Shown in pieces: positions 33,001-43,900 of a stretch of DNA of 64,000 nt. Within the stretch, counting starts at the first letter, position 1, and each line of letters starts with the position of its first letter. The notes under the pieces were generated by a model, which was not told the DNA's origin, did no database searches, and saw nothing but the letters and a program-made list of their open reading frames with translations. Source of the stretch: Sarcomyxa edulis (lineage: Eukaryota > Basidiomycota > Agaricomycetes > Agaricales > Mycenaceae); contig QUOL01000028.1 in NCBI GenBank assembly GCA_009761415.1, positions 62,001-126,000 of the forward strand. The letters are read 5' to 3'. The translations under genes were made by a program, and so were the position numbers.

Positions 33001-33320
33001 AATCAGTAAAAGAACAGGGATTTTCATAGCCTCGAAACAGGTCAGAAAACGCGTGAATCTCGTCTCCATCGTTTGCGCGCCGTTCAACAGTTCCAGGGTC
33101 GGATCACATCTACTAAGCGCCTTTGGACGGACAAAGGACGCGACTCAAAGGTATGGTTTGTGCAAAGATTGAGGAGACAACTCACAGGACATTTTTTTGG
33201 TGCCTTGGGATAGGTCTGAATTTTGTTTCACTTTGGCGCGCTTTTTGAAATCTCAGAGACATAAACAAACGCCAAACAGAATGGATTTTCCTAGCCAAAA
33301 AAGAGGAGGAATTCCCTGGA
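33001..33320. promoter_or_regulatory. Probable shared divergent promoter of the TET/JBP and transposase genes
   Basis: The two largest genes of the element start back to back: the first certain TET coding is at about 33000 and the transposase ATG is at 33321. The roughly 0.1-0.3 kb between must hold both 5' regions. No classical TATA box was identified. Co-regulation is inference from geometry. Confidence 0.45.
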
Positions 33321-36300
33321 ATGGACGCATCTAAAGGACAAACTTATGCTCGCCTCTCTCGCCGTAAACGGAAGATTTGCGAAGAGTATAATCGAAATGC
33401 TCAAAAATATGCCCTCTCCCTCAATGACATTAATTCAGCACCGGTACCTCTCGAACCCGCCTCCTTCGAGGCTCTCTCTTCCGACGGCCGCAGGATTCAT
33501 CGAAAGCAGATTCTGCTTGAACCACCGTCTTCCGTCAAGAGACTACGCGCCGCACATCAGACAAAAGCCGCCGAGTCTGACGAGCTTCCATTCACAGCAT
33601 TAGGCTTCGACTTCTTGGGTGATGACGGCGCGCCTCCCGCCATGCTTGAGAAGCCTCTAGCTAAACGCTACCTTTCCTCCGTATGCCTATTTTCCTCTAT
33701 ATTACGAGCCGTTTCTAACACCTTCATAATCAGGATGAGCCGCTATCAGAATGGAGCCACCTTCGTGACGAGTATCTCGCAGAGTTCATTCGTTTGGAAG
33801 GCCGAGGAGATTGCACCACCGATCATTGCAAGTCCTGCCCCTTAGGATCTATAGCTAGCAATCCAATTTACCGCTGCAGAGACTGTTTCAGTATGGACTT
33901 GGTCTGCGGGGACTGTTGTAGAGACGCTCACCGACAAAACCCCCTGCATGTCATCGAGGTACGATCTGCAGCCGTGTCTACATCGTCAAGCCAGCCTGAC
34001 AATTTTTCTACCTGCAAGAAATGGAATGGGGCTCATTTTGAACGTGTGGCCTTGCGAGGCCTTGGTCTGCGTGTGCAACTCGGGCACATCCACAACGAAG
34101 CCTGCACCGATCCACGCCCAGCTCATCGCGACTTCCTCTTCATTCATACCAACGGCATTCATTCGGTTGCTGTCAATTTCTGCAACTGTACCGTAGCATC
34201 AGGTTCATGGTGGCAACAGTTGATTCGTCGTGAGTGGTACCCATCTACGCACACGGACCCCCAGACGTGCTTCACGTTTCGCCTACTGGAGCAATTTCAT
34301 ATTCAAACCCTTCAAGGCAAAGTTACGCCCTACGACTACTATGCAGCCACGGAGAAGTTGACAGACAATTCTGGTACGGTGAAGATCAAGGTGCATATCT
34401 ATCCTAGCTCTGCACTGTGATAGAGCTAACGCATACATTTAACAGGATAGGTACACATGTTTCATGCGTGTAATGCGTGAATGGAGGCATTCCAAGATGC
34501 TCAAGCGTGGTGGGCGTGGCCAGCAGTACGACGATCGTGGTGCAGCAGGTACAAACCCTGGTGAAATCGCTGTTGTATGTCCTGCATGTCCTATTCCTGG
34601 GCTGAACCTTCCGGACAACTGGGACTCCGACAAACAAAAAGTGTACGTTTGTTTTCAAATGAAATACATTGTGCGTTTTGCTCACGCATCGTTATAGATT
34701 CCTTTATATTCTCTTCATTGCGATTGACACCTGCTTTTGCCTGAGGCGTCGTCTTGTATCTAGTGAGGCGAAGGATCCTGGGTTGGGAACAGGCATGTCT
34801 TATTTTGTGGAGGATCATCCCTACCGCGAAAATCTTCTGACCGTGACTGATCAAAAGGAGGTAGGTCCCCCTCCCTCCGTTCACATCCTCCCTTTTCCTT
34901 ATCCTCCGTGTTCTTTGTAGATGAGCACATGCAGTGGTTTGGCAGCTCTGGATTACGCCAACACAAAGTTCTCAAGAGGGTACGGTAGTACGGGGTGCGG
35001 TCTTGCGGTCTGCGCGCGGCATGAGTTTGTGCAAAGAAACGGCGCTGGGGATTTTCAAAAAGGCGAACGGTGCGTAGCTATACCCTCATATTTCTTCAAC
35101 GTCAGTTGAGATTCTATGCAGGTATGCCAACATGGATTATATCTTCGCCTCCGTCCTCCGTCATCACAACCCGACACTACCTAAGGTTGCGAGCTACGAC
35201 ATCGCGTGTCAATGGTCGAAGCACCTTATATCTCGTCTTAAAGGCCTCCCTCCCCTCGTACGCCTCGTCCTTGCCCTGCACCTCATCCGCTTTGTTATCC
35301 CAAAACTGCACATACACGCCCACACACAGCTGTGTCAGAGAACATACTCTCTCAACAATCTTCCGGGAGCTGGAAATACTGACGGTGAAGGGATAGAACG
35401 GCCTTGGGCAAACACTGGTCCGGTGGCTACAAGTACAACGGAGATGGGCCCAGGCTCACGGCACGACACCTTGGATGACCACTGGGGACATTGGAACTGG
35501 CAGAAGTTGGTTGGCTTAGGTACGTGAGGTTTCATGATATCGTATGTCTGCTAATTTGAATACTAGGTGCACTGCTGCTGAAACGCCTTTGTCAGGCAGT
35601 CCAGGAACGCAAGGTTCAGAACGAGTCATTCGAATCTTTCAGCAGCAAGCAGAGCGAGAGCATCCCTGTGTGGAAAGCAATGGTCGAGGCATACGAAGAC
35701 AACGCGACCAAGCCAAATCCATACGAGCTGCCAAAATTGGGGGCTACAGAGGCTGATGTTCGTCTGAACTTTGCAAAGTTGGAGGCGGAGAAAGTAGCCC
35801 GGGGAATTCCTACAATCCACGATGTCAGTCCAAGTACCTTCATCATAGCAGGGCTGGACTTAGAGGAGCAACAGTGTGTACCTTTTCCTCTTCTCTTTTC
35901 CCCCCACTAATATAAGTCTGTAGACGTCGAATCCTGATTGAGGTAGAGCTTAAGAATGCCGTCACCGTCAAGCAAAACGCCGACATTGTTGAGCTGCGTG
36001 CAAAGCTCAGCCGCAACATTGCGCGGTTTCGTACTCTTCAAGCCACATACATGCCCTCTGCCCTCCAGTCCCTTGCTCAGCGCCCACCCCCTTTGCCTGG
36101 AACGGAGGAGAAGGCTGCATTGGTGGAGAATGTCCCTCTCTGTCTCCCATCCGCGTTGTCAAAGCCAGAACGGACTAGCGGATGCAGGGAGGGTCTCGTC
36201 GACATTGAAGAGAAGCTTCGGGACGCACAGTGTAGAACGGCGCTGGATCGTTTACGAAACCAACTCCACATAAAATCAAGACTCCTCACCTATCGCGGCA

Positions 36301-37106
36301 CGCACATCAGACATCAGGGCGCTAGCACACGATCTCGCGCTCTCATTCTACGGAATGAGACCAAAATTCGCCTACACGCTGAAAAATATCGAGCCGCTTG
36401 GCAAGCCTTGAAAAACCTCGCTGACGGCGACGAATCAAAGCTACCCTGGCGTCGGTTGGAGCAAAAGGATATCCGTTGCATGGAGGAGCCGGAGGAGGTG
36501 GAACGGGAAAATTGTCGGCGGGAACGACAGGCCGAGGCCAAGGCTCAGAAGACTGGGGTTGCGTGGAGACCTGGAGAAGGGAGAAGGACGATATCGTGGA
36601 TATGGATGGGCACAGATCCAACGGTGGGCGATGCAGGGCTAGTGGATGGTACGTCTCGTTTCATACCTTTATAGCTGCAGCTGACGTTGTAGAATTACAC
36701 AGCTCTCCGAGTAGAGTGGGCCAAGGCATGGGCACGGTCTCGCAGGTGGGATGAAGAGGTGCAGCTTTTGAAGGAGGAGATGCAAAGAACCCTGGTTACA
36801 CTGCGTGCTAAAGCGCTATGGTGGGAGGAACGGAGGTTCTGCTACTCGGGTCCAGACTTAGCACTTGCAGAATGTATTGCTGCTTATGCTGCTAGTCAAG
36901 CCCTCCTCCAACGACAAATTGCCGATCGGTTTGAACGCATGTGGAGGGGTGAAATGGAGGCGCGTGTAGTGATGAAAGGGGCGGCAGGAATATTAGATCA
37001 AGGGGCTGGGGATGATGAAGGGGATGATGGCGAGGCAGAGCTAATGGATGCCATTGGACTGGAGGAGGAGGAAGGGGAAATATTTGGGGAGGAGGCTGCT
37101 TTGTAG
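33321..37106 (+). CDS. CxC2-type KDZ transposase (10 exons, about 1,100 aa)
   Basis: Exons, all GT-AG: 33321-33680, 33734-33958, 34019-34390, 34446-34642, 34698-34860, 34921-35069, 35122-35519, 35567 to about 35873, 35924-36648, 36703-37106. N-terminus MDASKGQTYARLSRRKRKIC. The CxC2 zinc cluster is at about residues 145-195 (CTTDHCKSCP, YRCRDCFSMDLVCGDCCRDA, then H). LGLRVQLGH and HTNGIHSVAVNFCNC follow, then PGEIAVVCPACPIPG. RNase H-like core: Asp in LYILFIAIDTCFCLRRR (about 395), Asp in SYDIACQW (about 515) and Glu in DGEGIERPWA (about 581). The C-terminal third is helical and charged, ending in an acidic tail. No stop or frameshift was found. It mobilises this element by the family's usual cut-and-paste logic. 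Confidence 0.9.
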
Positions 37107-37290
37107 GTCCCGGATATATATCTCTTTTTGGCCTGATAAGATTTGATAAGATTGTGCAAGTGATTGCATAAGCAGAGATAGCACCCGGCTTCACGGCTTC
37201 TCTATTGCATTAAGGCTCCGCTGGTGAGCCTATTATAACCGGTCCACAGTTTATTATAATAGGTATGGAGTCTATTGCAATAGGTACGCC
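37107..37290. repeat. Subterminal TATTGCAATA-like repeats of the KDZ element
   Basis: Between the transposase stop and the right TIR, variants of the TIR word TATTGCAATA recur: TCTATTGCATTAAGG (37200), CCTATTATAACC (37230), TTTATTATAATAGG (37251), TCTATTGCAATAGG (37273), TTTATTGCAAC (37310). Spacing is about 20-35 bp. They are likely transposase recognition sites. Confidence 0.65.
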
Positions 37291-37355
37291 CTCGTAGACT
37301 AGCGGGATTTATTGCAACAGCTTCCTCGACATGTATCGGGGGTTTATTGTAATAA
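37291..37355 (-). repeat. Right TIR of the KDZ element
   Basis: Reversed, it starts TTATTACAATAAACCCCCGA, then TACATGTCGAGGAAGCTG and TTGCAATAAATCCCGCTAG, pairing with 25047-25110. The next plus-strand base after 37355 returns to gypsy C (PVVVP codons). Confidence 0.85.
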
Positions 37356-38961
37356 GGGTACAACTACAGGTGTGCGCTTGTGTTGTCCTATGATTTCCTC
37401 CCGCCGTACATTGGTGAGGTCCTCCATATTGGGATCCAATCTTAGATTGGCGTTGACATATATGTCTTCGTCGTGTACTTCGTCGGCGGCGTCATTCTCG
37501 TAGTATCGCGACAAGCAATCCGCAACTTTGTTGGATTCACCGTCGACATGTACCACTTCAAAATCGAATCGGGAGAGATACTCATCCCATCTGATCTGTC
37601 GTCCACTAAACCCGTCACGAACGGCGGTTTTCACAGCCTTGAGAGCCTTATGATCCGTGGCTATAGTGATGTGTTGACCAAGTAACTTGTCTTCCCATTT
37701 TATTAATGCCTCGATGATAGCCAAAGCCTCCTGCTTGTATGTTTTGTATGAACGCTGTGCTGACGTGAACTTTTTGGACATGAACCCCGCTGGCCTACAG
37801 TTGCGCCAGTCAGTGCCTTGTCCGTACAGCGCTCCAACTCCTATCACAGAGGCGTCGCATATAACCCAAATGGGCTCATCAATGCGCGTGTCGATCGGGC
37901 GTAGTATAGGCGTGCGTGATGCTAAATGTTTTATACCTTTGAGGCAGTGAGTGTGTAGCGGCCTCCAGATGAATGGTGCACCGTGTCTGCTCATGGCCTG
38001 CAATGGGGAAGTAAACATCGCGACATCAGGGAGGAAATGGGCAATATATTTGACAAGGCCTAGAAACCGGAGTACTTCATTGTGTGATCTCGGTGTACGC
38101 CAGTCGATAATGCGATCCATTTTGCTCGAGTCGGCATGTAGGCCACGGTTATCAATCCAATGTCCGAGGCAATCCATATCCGTAGAGTACAAATCAAGCT
38201 TGTCTTTACTGAGAAATAGCATTTCGCGACGCAATATGTCGAACGCTATGGTCAGGTGACGCTCGTGTTCTTCGATGGAGTCCGAGTACACAAATATGTT
38301 GTCAAGGTATACATGCAAGAAAGTGCCTATATGCTCCCGAAATATCCACGTTATCAGACGTTGGAAAGTGGCCGGGGCATTACAGTCGCCTTGTTGCATA
38401 ACTGCCGATACTGAGGTGCCGAATACCGTGGAGAACACCATTTTCCATATATCCTTGTCGACGATGCGGACTTGTTCGTATGCGTCTGACATGTCGATCT
38501 TCGTCCTATATTTCCCTCTCGCCACATCCATACGGATCTGGTCCTGGTCGGGAAATGGTGTCAAGTCCTTGACTGTATTGTCATTACGCTGACGCACATC
38601 GACCACAGTGCGCAGTTTACCACTCTTCTTTGGTATACAAAGAAGGGGTGCGGCCTGCGACACCGGTTTCATCGTCCACCATCCAGCCGCTACATAGCAA
38701 TTGATTTTATCGCGCAACTCCGGCTTTAATGCATCGGGGCATCGGGGCATATGGTAGTTATATATCAAGCTCTCGTCCACTAGGGGTATCTCATGGTTGA
38801 TATCCCGCCATGGGGGAAGGTGCGAGGGAATTGGTCCTATCAGGTCGGCACAAGCCGCAATCCACTTATCACGGAGACTAGGGATGCTATCTGATGTATA
38901 GCTCGTCCGGGTCTGCCTCAGCTCTAATTGAGTAATGGCCTCATTGATATTTCACTAGTGC
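37356..38961 (-). pseudogene. Gypsy C pol, reverse transcriptase and RNase H part
   Basis: Open from about 38930. It reads LRDKWIAACADLIGPIPSHL upstream of the first internal ATG (38780), then RT motifs (KINCYVAAGWW, SQAAPLLCIPKKSGKLRTVV, KIDMSDAYEQVRI, VMQQGDCNAPATFQRLITWI). The active site reads VYLDNIFVYSD (about 38305-38290) where YxDD is expected. RNase H follows (VICDASVIGVGALYGQ, YKQEALAIIEALIKWEDKLL, IATDHKALK, LSRFDFEVVHVDGESNKVAD). The frame runs into the KDZ element at 37356. Near 38945 the frame has stops before the 38966 junction, so a small indel lies there. Confidence 0.85.
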
Positions 38962-39199
38962 TAGCTAGTATAGTATTACTTTTCCCCACAAGTGTGGTAA
39001 AGGTGAAGTGTTCAAAAGGCCACAAAATTGTACTTCACTTTTAGTACTACTTTTTTTACTTTCTACTTAACTAACACTGAAGTAAAAGGGCTAGTATTAC
39101 TATACTTTTCAATTACTACCATTTACTTTGCATAGAGTAATACTAGGTTTTTACTATAGTTTTACTTGATAGTAAAGTAAAACTATCAAAAAACAAGTG

Positions 39200-39285
39200 C
39201 TCTCAACAGGAATTGAACCAAAGACTTTACATTATATAAGCATTTGCCTACATAACTTACCACTGTACTATCAGTGCTTGAATAA
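39200..39285 (-). other. tRNA-like segment 1 in the 986-bp element
   Basis: On the minus strand GCACTGATAGTACAGTGGTA (A-box-like) and GTCTTTGGTTCAATTCCTGT (B-box-like) sit at tRNA-like spacing, with GCACT...GAGTGC-type ends that can partly pair. It is decayed or never a true tRNA. Confidence 0.4.
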
Positions 39286-39348
39286 AACATTGATATAATA
39301 GACTTTATATGGCTTCCAAAATAGGATCAAACATACAATTAAGACACT

Positions 39349-39388
39349 CCAGGTTAGGGTAAGCAGCTTGCTGCTTACCCTAACCTGG
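39349..39388. repeat. Perfect palindrome containing a telomere-like unit
   Basis: 19-bp arms, CCAGGTTAGGGTAAGCAGC and its exact complement, around a 2-nt centre. The arm contains TTAGGGT. It could extrude as a hairpin. Confidence 0.9.
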
Positions 39389-39417
39389 ACTAAGCATGTG
39401 TTAATGACTAGGATGTT

Positions 39418-39570
39418 AGCAGTTAGGGTTAGAGTTAGGGTTAGGTTAGGGTTATGGTTAGAATAGGATCATAAATAAGAAAAAACCAGAATTAATAAGG
39501 TTAGGAGGTTAGGGTTAGGGGTTAGGAGGTTAGGGTTAGGTGGTTAGGATTAGGTTAGTTAGGGTTAGGA
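39418..39570 (+). repeat. Interstitial telomere-like repeats
   Basis: Two runs (39421-39460 and 39501-39565) of TTAGGG, TTAGGTTAGGG and GGTTAGGAGGTTAGGG, the fungal telomere unit with irregular spacers. They lie inside the TIR element, so they came with it. Confidence 0.85.
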
Positions 39571-39671
39571 TTGTTGCGTAGAGATTAGAACAAATTTAAA
39601 TAGGTTAATTGATAATAAACTCATTATATGTTAGGTATATAATTCACTGTGATTAAGTTATATTTAAGCTT

Positions 39672-39770
39672 TTATAGTATAGTGGTAATTCACAGTATTG
39701 GTTAGTGTAGGTTGGTTATATAATCCAAAGTCACATGTTCAGGTTCAATTCCTACATAGTGCAGTTCTTT
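39672..39770 (+). other. tRNA-like segment 2 in the 986-bp element
   Basis: TTTTATAGTATAGTGGTAAT (A-box-like) and ATGTTCAGGTTCAATTCCTA (B-box-like), followed by TTCTTTTTAATT. It is opposite in orientation to segment 1 and differs in sequence. Confidence 0.4.
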
Positions 39771-39957
39771 TTAATTATTTGAAGTAATACTATAGTATTA
39801 CTTTAACTAAAGTTGAACAAACGCTAAGTAAAACATAATAGTAATACTTTCGTTTTACTACAGTGAAAAGTAATACTAAAAGTGAAGTACAATTTTGTGG
39901 CCTTTTGAACACTTCACCTTTACCACATTTGTGGGGAAAAGTAATACTAAATTAGCT

Positions 39958-40551
39958 GGCATGACTCGATATTTTCATCAAAGAGTCCGCTCGGGTCCTC
40001 CGCCTTCGTGTCCACTGGTCGCGCATAGAACGGGTTATGTCGCGAAGGGTGGCTTCGATGGCCTAGGTTCGAGTAATCCCCAGCTGTCTTGGTTTGTTGT
40101 AACTCCTCCTTACTACTGTCAGGGTGCTCAATTTCTTCTAATAAGTATCCTTGATCATCGTCTCTGGGCGTGCGTGGAGTATGGGCGTCTTCGTCCTCAA
40201 TTTCTTCCACAGTCGTCCGTAGTGATGATGGTTGTTGGACTTGTGTTGAGCGCGCATCACGTCATTGCGTGCTCGGTCCGACCACTGCAGTAGTTGGCAT
40301 TGTAGGGACTTTCCTCTTCTGGTATTTCGACGTTGGCTCTCGACGGCGCAAAAACTCCAGTTCCTCGGTGATCGTGTACGCTCGTATAACCTGATTGCCC
40401 ATACGTATCGTCCGAGACCCAAAGTCCAAGCATATCCCGTGGTCATTCATGAAAGGTGTTCCGATTACGCAATCTCATATCGATCCAGGTTTACCAAGTC
40501 GAAGTATATTTCTTCGCTGATGTCTCCGATATCAACGGGCACCTTGGTGCC
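39958..40551 (-). pseudogene. Gypsy C pol, end of protease and linker
   Basis: Continues the protease across gypsy D: GTKVPVDIGDISEEIYFDLV, then a 2-bp insertion near 40480 shifts the frame before GTPFMNDHGICLDFGSRTIR. MGNQVIRAYTITEELEFLRR is followed by a TGA at 40264-40262 (PSTQ*RDARS), and an acidic linker (EEIEDEDAHTPRTPRDDDQG) runs to ENIESCQL, where the 986-bp element enters. Confidence 0.75.
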
Positions 40552-40556
40552 ATAGT

Positions 40557-40896
40557 TGTAAGGGCAACCTCAAGAAGGCAGCAATCTGCACAACAACAGA
40601 GGGGAATCCAAAGATATATAGATCAGATAAGGTAGATACAACAGAGAAGTAGATGTACTGCATACCTGCACAACAACAGAGGGGAATCCAAAGAGAATAG
40701 GATAAGGAAACCCTTGCTGCTGGCAGGCTTGACCGCTTTGCTGGCGCGTGACGCGTGACGTCACGTCACGCGAAAAGCGCGAGATAGAATGAAGGGGAAA
40801 AGGGAAGATAGGTACAGGTAAGTAAGAAGGGAAGGAACGGAACGGAAAGGGAAGGAAAGGTATAGTAGATTGTCCGTTAAGGGGAGTCCCCTTACA
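40557..40896 (-). repeat. 3' LTR of gypsy D
   Basis: 340 bp, TG...CA ends. It contains a dyad GACGCGTGACGTCACGTCACGC-like palindromic cluster around 40745-40770, a plausible promoter or enhancer element, and an internal duplication of TGCACAACAACAGAGGGGAA. Confidence 0.93.
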
Positions 40897-40942
40897 TCAC
40901 CCCCCACCTAGACTGCGGCGACCCGACGCAGAAAAAAAAGTC

Positions 40943-43900
40943 TCACTCCCGGCGACGAAAACCCAACCCATCAAACGAAGCAAAAGCAATAGCACGAGGC
41001 GCACCTGGGTGACGAAGGTGGAACTCAGCTATTGCAGTTGGAGCATGCGTCAAATGGTCAACCGGCTCCCAAGTATCATCCTCCGGCCCGTAGCCCTTCC
41101 AGCGAACCTTGTATTGAAGCTTGCGCCGCCATATCCGACTGTTGACGATCTCCTCGACCTCTTCCTCTTCGTGATCATCAACCACCACAGGTGCTGGTGG
41201 AGGAGGAGGAATGCAGCTAGTGATTGGATCTGGTTGAGCTAGCTCTAGCTTGACGACTGGAAAGACTGGGTGGAGACGTCTCATACTGTGTGGAAGTTTG
41301 AGGCGATACGCCCCAGGCCCAACAGCCTTTTCCACAGTATAAGGGCCCCACCATTTGTGGTCGAGCTTCTTCGAAGGTCGAGTAGTCTTGATGTCTGAGC
41401 TATCAAGCCACACACGATCACCTTTCTGGAAGGTGGGAGCGGGGGTGCGACGTCGGTTGTAGTAGCGAGCATATTCGTCCTTGGCCTTCTCGATTGCCGC
41501 CTTTGCTTCGTCGAGTCCAATCTTCATCCGTTCCTTGAAGGCATTCACTGACTCAAGGGCGGATGGAGGTTGGTGAGGCTCGAAGCCCATCCGAGGGTGT
41601 CGGCCAGTGTCAAGCATGAAGGGTGTCTCTTGCGTCGACGAGTGAATATGATTGTTGTAGGTGAACTCTCCCATAGGGAGAAGCTCATCCCAATCATCCT
41701 GTCGCTCGTTGATGAAGTTACGCAAGTAGCCTTCCAGCTCCTGGTTGACGCGTTCTGTCTGGCCGTCGGATTGGGGGTGGTAAGCGGTGGAGGTGCTGAT
41801 CTTGATCCCTAGGAGTTGATAAAGCTGACGAGTGAAGTCGGCAACGAACTGGGGACCACGATCAGAGATGACGTCTCGAGGAAGTCCATGGTGCTTCCAC
41901 ACCTCACGGAGAAAGAGACGCGCGGATCCGCTGGCGTCTAGTGTGGTGTGGGTAGCAGTGAAATGAGCGCGCTTGGAAAGACGGTCTACCACGACCATGA
42001 CCGCATCGAAACCATGAGCTTCCGGAAGTTCGACAATGAAGTCGACACTAATCTTCTCCCAACGGTTGGTAGGGGTGTCTGTAGGGATCAGTTCACCGGT
42101 TGGGGGTCGATGCCGTGTCTTGGTGCGGAGGCAAGTGTCACAGTGTCGTGTATATTGCCCAATATACCTCGACATCTGTGGCCACCAGTAATTTCTTGAC
42201 ACCAACTCCAAGGTCTTGAACCGGCCCGGATGACCACCTACTCTGGAGTCGTGGTGCTGCTCTACAATTCGACGACGCAGGTCATGGGAGGGTGGGACGT
42301 ACAGCCGGCTGCGGAAGTAGAGTAAACCTTGCTGTTCGTTCCACTCTGCAGTCCGAAGGGATCGCTGGCCAGACTTTCTCAGCTCTTTGACAGCGCGAGC
42401 TACCGTCTCCTCCAGACTATCAGAGTCGTTACGCATAGCGAATCTGATGTCCTTCAGAATCTGGCTCTCTTCGCCGTCTACCGTTAACCCAGACAGGGCT
42501 GCAATCACGAACGTCTCTGGTTTCAACAGGACCATATTGTCGTTGTCACCAGAGCCGTCTCCATGATCGCTCCGACGAGATAGGGCGTCCGGCTTACCCA
42601 TGGTCTTGCCCGGTTTGTGATGTAAGGTGTAATCAAACCGAGCGAGGAACTGAGACCATCGGGCTTGCCTTCGATTGAGCTTCTGAGCCGAGCGGAAGTA
42701 CTGGAGATTTTTATGGTCAGTCCAGACTTCCACCGGGAAAAGCCCACCCTCAAGGAAATGTCTCCACTCTTCGAGAACACGAACAATGGCAAGGAGCTCC
42801 TTGTCATGTATCTCGTAGTTGCGCTCCACGGAGCTTAAGCTCTTGGAATAGAACGCAACCGGGTGCCATTTCCCATCTTCGTCGGATACCTGTTCCAGAA
42901 CACCACCTGTCGCACGATCGGAAGCATCTGCCTCGACTCTGTATGGCTTCGAGTCGTCAGGCATGATGAGTACTGGGGAGGAAGTGATCATAGCCTTGAT
43001 GAGGTCAAACGCTTGCTGCTCGGACTCACTCCAGCTGAATTTACGTGAGAGCTGGGTGAGATCGAAGAGGGGACGAGCATGCTTAGAGAAGTTCCTGATG
43101 AACCGACGGTAGAAGTTAGTAAACCCCAGAAAGGAGGATACTTCCTTCTTGTTACTTGGCGTCGGCCATTCAGCAACTCCAGCGACCTTGACCGGATCCA
43201 TCTTGACTGTGTTCTTGGAGATGATCACGCCCAGATACTCTATCTCGAGCTTCTCAAACTCGCACTTGTCGGCTCTCAGGTAGAGTTTGTGTTCCCTGAG
43301 GCGTTCAAGAACGAGCCGAGTGACGCGGCGGTGTTCTTCTAGGGTTTTGGTAAAGATGAGGATGTCGTCCAGATAGACACAGACTACACCTTCCAAGATC
43401 AAGTCTTGGAAGATGTCGTTCATCATCGTCTGGAAGGTAGCCGGGCTGTTGGTTAGTCCAAAGAACATAACCAGTGGTTCAAACAGCCCTCGGTTGGTGC
43501 GGAAAGCTGCCTTCCATTCGTCGCCTTCGCGGATCCGGACGTTGTTGAAACCCCAGCATACGTCAAGTTTAGTGAAGTACTTCGCACCCTTCAAACGATT
43601 GATAAGATCGTTGATGAGTGGAAGAGGGTAGCGGTTCTTCACTGTGAATGAGTTGAGTACGCGGTAGTCTTGTACAAGACGTAGGCTTCCATCCTTCTTT
43701 TTGACAAAGAAGACTGGAGAGGCCATGGGGGATTTCGACGGGCGGATGCGTCCGGATGCGAGGTTCTCGGTGATGAACTCGTCTAGAGCTTTCTGTTCGA
43801 CCGGAGACATAGGGTACACCTTGCACCTTGATGTTTCGGCCTCAGGGACGAGTTCGATAGCATGATCCCAGAGTTTCCGGTCAGGGAGAACGTCAAAGGA

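Larger units (their letters stand above)
25047..37355 (+). mobile_element. 12.3-kb KDZ DNA transposon carrying a TET/JBP dioxygenase and three other genes
   Basis: Terminal inverted repeats of about 64 bp define it: left from TTATTGCAATAACCCCCGTT at 25047, right (reversed) from TTATTACAATAAACCCCCGA at 37355. Both continue through ACATGTCGAGG and GTTGCAATAA-TCCCG-TAG. It interrupts gypsy C pol between RNase H and integrase. Genes: accessory a (25444-26973, -), accessory b (27466-28787, -), viroplasmin-domain protein (29202-30325, -), TET/JBP dioxygenase (31402 to about 33000, -) and KDZ transposase (33321-37106, +). All read as intact with ordinary introns. No target-site duplication was obvious. 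KDZ transposons linked to TET/JBP genes have been reported in mushroom fungi (Iyer, Aravind and colleagues, 2014), so the class is known; this copy is notable for looking complete. Confidence 0.88.
38967..39952. mobile_element. 986-bp TIR element with AGTAATACT-word arrays, tRNA-like core and telomere-like repeats
   Basis: TIRs of about 76 bp (TAGTATTACTTTTCCCCACA through CAAAAGGCCACAAAATTGTA and ACTTCACTTTTAGTA) lie at 38971-39047 and 39875-39947. It is flanked by a probable 5-bp duplication TAGCT (38962-38966, 39953-39957) in gypsy C. Inside each end, AGTAATACT, AGTAAAAC and AGTACTAC words recur. The middle contains two tRNA-like segments, a 40-nt palindrome and TTAGGG-type repeats. There is no coding sequence. 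Confidence 0.8.

Noticed and set aside
39200..39770. Functional tRNA genes at the tRNA-like segments (also 13465-13555, 20283-20372)
   Set aside because: A- and B-box-like matches are present, but I could not draw full cloverleafs and all lie inside repeats.
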